This document shows, piece after piece, positions 60,966 to 64,000 of a stretch of DNA of 64,000 bases. Under the pieces are notes generated by a model. It did no database searches. It saw nothing but the letters and a program-made list of their open reading frames with translations, and was not told where the DNA came from. Source of the stretch: an uncultured Saprospiraceae bacterium (lineage in GTDB: Bacteria > Bacteroidota > Bacteroidia > Chitinophagales > Saprospiraceae); assembly GCA_937997635.1 (NCBI GenBank), contig CALLFA010000050.1, forward strand, positions 47,092 to 111,091, read 5' to 3'. The number at the start of each line of letters is the position of its first letter. The first letter of the stretch is position 1. The position numbers and the translations under genes were made by a program.

Positions 60966-63122
60966 ATGAAAAGACAAAATTCGCGGGATTTCATGGATAT
61001 GAGAGAGGTGCTATTTACACAAATATCAAAAATATCAGGTGCCATTTCGACGGCAATTAATTCTGATCGAACGACAATATTTGTTTCGAATATTGAAAAA
61101 AATATACTGGAGTGCTTATATGCTGAAGGTATAAATGATAAAAAACTCTTGACAATTCCTATAGGAAGAGGTATCGCTGGATATGTTGCAAACTCAAAGA
61201 AGAGTTATCTAACTAATGATGTTTCTAAGAGTTCTATATTTGATCCATACTACGACAAAATAACAGGGTACCGAACAAAAAGAATAATTTGTTGTCCTAT
61301 TCTTAATGAATTAAATGAGTGTGTAGGAGTTATACAAACATTAAATAAAAATGATGAATTATTTACAAGTCAGGATGTAAAAATACTGGAAGGTTTTGCT
61401 TCGACTGCAGGTATATTAATTCAAAATTATAATATGTATGCTATAACCAGTCAAATGAAGAATGGTGTAGACACGCTACTTAATGTTTCATCTATCATAA
61501 ATTCTGAACTAGAACTAGAAAAAGTAATTGAACTAATTATTAATAAATCCTCAGAAATAACTAATTCTGACCGAAGTACTTTCTTTCTTTTTGACCATAT
61601 AAATGATGAGCTTACTACTTACTTTGGTCAAGGCTTGAACAATATAAAAATAAAGACAAATAAAGGAATCGTTGGTGAAATAGCAAAAACCAAAAAACCA
61701 ATTATTGAAAATAATCCTTATCAGAATCCTTATTTTGATCAGACTGTGGACCAGTCCACTAAATATTTGACAAAGTCAATTCTCGGCGTTCCTGTCTTAG
61801 ACACTAATAATGAGTTAATTGGAGTTATTGAAGTCATTAATAAAAGAGATGGAAATTTTACGGAACAAGATTTATTAATCCTTAAAGGATTTGCTTCCCA
61901 TATTGCAATAGCAATTCAAAATGCAAAGTTGTTTGGTGAGGTGTATAGCATGAAAAATTATTTCAATTTACTATTTGAAAATTTAGATAATGGAATTATA
62001 ACTTTTGACAAAGACGGCTATGTTAAAACCATTAATTCGAAATTCTGTAACTTATTTGACATACAGAAAGATACTTATCTAAATAGGCATTTTGTAGATT
62101 TAGAGGCAGATTTTAAACACATATATCAAAACACTAAACGCATATTTGAGTCAGGAATTCGACAAAAACTAACTGGTCTAGAAGTATTAAAAAGTGATGA
62201 TAAGAAATCAATTTACAATTTGAGTTCTCTCCCTATGAATAATATAGAAGGTGGAAATATAGGAGCCATAAATGTAATTCAAGATATAACAACCGAGACC
62301 AGAGTTCAGCAAAATTTAAGAAGATATTTACCAAATCATTTAGTCAATGAAATTTTTAATAAAGACGATTTGTCATTATTAGATGGTAAGTACAGAAGAT
62401 GCAGTATTTTATTTTCAGATTTAAGAAACTTTACTACTATTACTGAAAAAATGGGTGCTATCGAAGTAGTTAAATTCCTAAATGGCTATTTCAGCACGAT
62501 GGTAGATTCTGTAATTAAGAACAATGGCATTTTGGATAAATTTATTGGAGATGCTATTATGGCCGTCTTTGGAATCCCTTATCCAGACATAGATGATGTG
62601 AAAAATTCAGTGCTTTGTGCTCTAAATATGTTAGAAAAATTAAAAGAATTTAATAAGAGTAATTCTAAAGGTGTAACATTAGATGTTGGTATTGGTATTG
62701 CAACCGGGAATGTTATTTCAGGAAATGTTGGTTCGAGTAAAAGATTTGAATATACGGTTATTGGAGATTCTGTAAACTTAGCCTCTAGACTTGAAGGATT
62801 GTCAAAATTATACAATTTAAACATTATAATTTGTTCTTCTACGTATAACAAAATATCTGAAGACTTTCACTGTAGAGAAATTGACACCGTATTCGTTAAA
62901 GGCAAAAATATGTCTACTAAAATTTATAATGTCATTGAGAGTAAATCAAAAACACTAAGTGATTCTGTACTAGAATTTAATCAGCGATATTCCAGTGGTC
63001 TACAATACTTAAAACAGAAAGATTTTCAAAGAGCAAATGAATATTTTCTAAAAGCAAATTACATTGATCCTAATGATCAAGCAACTGTGATACAATTGAA
63101 AAAACTAGCGGATAAATTATAA
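60966..63122 (+). CDS. GAF-GAF-PAS class III adenylate cyclase
   Basis: A 718-residue soluble cyclase. Two GAF domains (about 10-155 and 165-320; TIPIGRGIAGYVANSKKSYL and NKGIVGEIAKTKKPIIEN), a PAS domain (about 330-440; FENLDNGIITFDKDGYVKTIN) and the catalytic domain with metal aspartates in ILFSDLRNFT and KFIGDAIMAVFG. The specificity pair K (DKFIGD) and D (VIGDSVNLASRLEG), plus the Asn and Arg in NLASR, predict ATP as substrate. A TPR-like tail follows. It is 30 bases after the ATPase fragment, so within the export operon, and could make the signal read by the CNBD-like proteins. Confidence 0.9.
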   Translation: MKRQNSRDFMDMREVLFTQISKISGAISTAINSDRTTIFVSNIEKNILECLYAEGINDKKLLTIPIGRGIAGYVANSKKSYLTNDVSKSSIFDPYYDKITGYRTKRIICCPILNELNECVGVIQTLNKNDELFTSQDVKILEGFASTAGILIQNYNMYAITSQMKNGVDTLLNVSSIINSELELEKVIELIINKSSEITNSDRSTFFLFDHINDELTTYFGQGLNNIKIKTNKGIVGEIAKTKKPIIENNPYQNPYFDQTVDQSTKYLTKSILGVPVLDTNNELIGVIEVINKRDGNFTEQDLLILKGFASHIAIAIQNAKLFGEVYSMKNYFNLLFENLDNGIITFDKDGYVKTINSKFCNLFDIQKDTYLNRHFVDLEADFKHIYQNTKRIFESGIRQKLTGLEVLKSDDKKSIYNLSSLPMNNIEGGNIGAINVIQDITTETRVQQNLRRYLPNHLVNEIFNKDDLSLLDGKYRRCSILFSDLRNFTTITEKMGAIEVVKFLNGYFSTMVDSVIKNNGILDKFIGDAIMAVFGIPYPDIDDVKNSVLCALNMLEKLKEFNKSNSKGVTLDVGIGIATGNVISGNVGSSKRFEYTVIGDSVNLASRLEGLSKLYNLNIIICSSTYNKISEDFHCREIDTVFVKGKNMSTKIYNVIESKSKTLSDSVLEFNQRYSSGLQYLKQKDFQRANEYFLKANYIDPNDQATVIQLKKLADKL

Positions 63123-63146
63123 AAAATACATCTTAATAAACAGATT

Positions 63147-63198
63147 TTTGGGTGCTAATTTTTCTATTTGTTGATCTGTAAACAAGTGGTTTGGTGTT
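63147..63198. repeat. 52-bp perfect direct repeat, right copy
   Basis: Identical to 45277-45328. Here it is not part of a gene: it begins 24 bases after the cyclase stop. Read on the minus strand it contains the first 13 codons of the SWIM gene and the 13 bases before them, so the sequence beyond 63198 is a candidate for the original upstream region of the SWIM operon. Confidence 0.9.
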
Positions 63199-63240
63199 GG
63201 TATATCATTTATTTTCTAATCCCGATTCACTAAGTACATA

Positions 63241-63660
63241 TTATCTATTAATAGAAATAGAATTTGTCATTATTATTTCTTTCAGTCTTTGTATGTCTGC
63301 ATCAAAAAATGCACCCATCTCAAGTTTTATGTTGCCACCATTCCTTTTTGAAATCATCAATATCTTTTCTTTTTGTTCAATTGTTTTTATTTCTTCGAAT
63401 TTCAATGTTTTATAATTCGTATAAGAATTATTTCTAATAACAATTCCTTTCTTGTTCCAATGGACATAATTTTTGTGCCGCATCGATTTTAAAAAATATA
63501 GTGCTATCAAGAAATAACCTACAGCATTTACTCCACCATTGTATCTTGTGTTCTCAAATGTGAAAAAGTCGAAGATGCCAACAAGAATAAATATAAGCGA
63601 AAGACCTAATAACATTAACCACGGCCATTGAATAGATTCTTCAAAATGTATTCTTTCCAT
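63241..63660 (-). CDS. Small membrane protein with PH-like C-terminus
   Basis: A 139-residue protein with two N-terminal membrane helices (WPWLMLLGLSLIFILVGIFDFF and GYFLIALYFLKSM) and a cytoplasmic beta-rich tail (HWNKKGIVIRNN, FEEIKTIEQKEKILMISKR) of the bacterial PH-domain type. Unknown function. If the island is removed, its stop codon lies 55 bases before the SWIM start on the same strand, so it may once have been the first gene of that operon. Confidence 0.75.
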   Translation of the reverse strand: MERIHFEESIQWPWLMLLGLSLIFILVGIFDFFTFENTRYNGGVNAVGYFLIALYFLKSMRHKNYVHWNKKGIVIRNNSYTNYKTLKFEEIKTIEQKEKILMISKRNGGNIKLEMGAFFDADIQRLKEIIMTNSISINR

Positions 63661-64000
63661 AAATTGAACTTTTAATTCTGATAAAACTATGCAATGTGTC
63701 TTTCATTCTTAGCCCCTTGTCCATGAGAAAGGTAGGTAAATAATCTTATTTAGCCAATCAACATAATAAGGTGTTTGAAAAGTTTTGTTTGGAAAAGATA
63801 GGCAATGGAGTGTCACTTTTGATTGTATGTGCCTCTGATAGGTAAAAGCTTTAAAAGCCCATTTTATATTTGAAAGAATATTTTCACCTTTTTGATTGAA
63901 TTACTAAAGGCATTCGTAGAAATACTGTGAGCGTTGGTATAGACTACATGTCATTCGGTCAATATTTATCTATCTTTAGGATGAAAGAAATTCTCAACTG
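63661..64000. other. Intergenic region at window end
   Basis: 340 bases without a supported ORF or clear signal. It would contain the promoter of the small membrane-protein gene on the minus strand. Confidence 0.5.

Noticed and set aside
1-64000. tRNA, rRNA and CRISPR arrays
   Set aside because: No cloverleaf-like segment, rRNA signature or regularly spaced repeat was noticed; a covariance-model scan would be needed to exclude them fully.

Overview
The window is a low-GC bacterial chromosome segment that fits the Bacteroidota, probably a Saprospiria-like lineage. Pointers are the gliding/T9SS-type surface proteins with CHU_C-like or end-of-protein 'coat-hanger' C-termini, DUF4294, a hybrid-type sensor kinase with a seven-bladed propeller ectodomain, lycopene cyclase, the mevalonate pathway enzyme MvaD, TAnnTTTG promoter boxes close to start codons and weak Shine-Dalgarno signals. 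The lineage is inferred from gene content only. No rRNA, tRNA or CRISPR array was seen.

1-8.1 kb holds two lipoproteins, then a two-component locus (NarL-type response regulator, 1015-aa propeller/Y_Y_Y histidine kinase), a 71-aa stand-alone LuxR HTH protein and a decayed copy of it. A 14-bp palindromic motif (CACnnAAAyAwGTG) occurs once in front of each of these four units and looks like an autoregulatory operator. A secreted protein with a strong terminator follows.

8.2-34.8 kb is mostly housekeeping: DUF4294, diphosphomevalonate decarboxylase, rhodanese, DUF3089 hydrolase, glucosaminidase, AlkA-type glycosylase, azoreductase, MFS transporter, aspartoacylase-like peptidase, a frameshifted CHU_C surface protein, a GAF-PP2C phosphatase/TPR-SHOCT/CBS operon, an FG-GAP/ASPIC protein, DUF1801, a NadR-like kinase, a group II PLP decarboxylase, PhoD, peptidase T, a HEAT-repeat protein, lycopene cyclase, a large P-domain secreted protein and an RluE-like pseudouridine synthase. 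Two intrinsic-terminator-like hairpins lie just upstream of start codons (peptidase T and the MFS transporter).

34.8-45.3 kb is one minus-strand operon: SWIM zinc finger, DUF5691, MoxR AAA+, DUF4132, DUF5682 and VWA (CoxE-like). This is a recurrent MoxR/VWA module of unknown role. The DUF4132 gene is interrupted by a single in-frame amber codon.

45.3-63.2 kb looks like an inserted island. A perfect 52-bp direct repeat brackets it; one copy is the 5' end of the SWIM gene and the other lies 17.8 kb away, past the last island gene. Inside are a frameshifted LanC-like lipoprotein, an IS4-family element with 9-bp target duplication, an AraC-type regulator, a lipoprotein, four NHLP-leader RiPP precursors with GG cleavage sites, and a tight export operon: CNBD protein, TolC, HlyD, C39 peptidase-ABC transporter, second NHLM ABC transporter (frameshifted at Walker A), GAF-GAF-PAS adenylate cyclase. 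No peptide-modifying enzyme was recognised in the window. Linking a cyclase and cyclic-nucleotide-binding-like proteins to NHLP peptide export is the most unusual system here.

Four genes have broken frames (about 18.06, 40.31, 46.11 and 60.31 kb). Three are single-base shifts, so raw-read confirmation matters before calling them pseudogenes.
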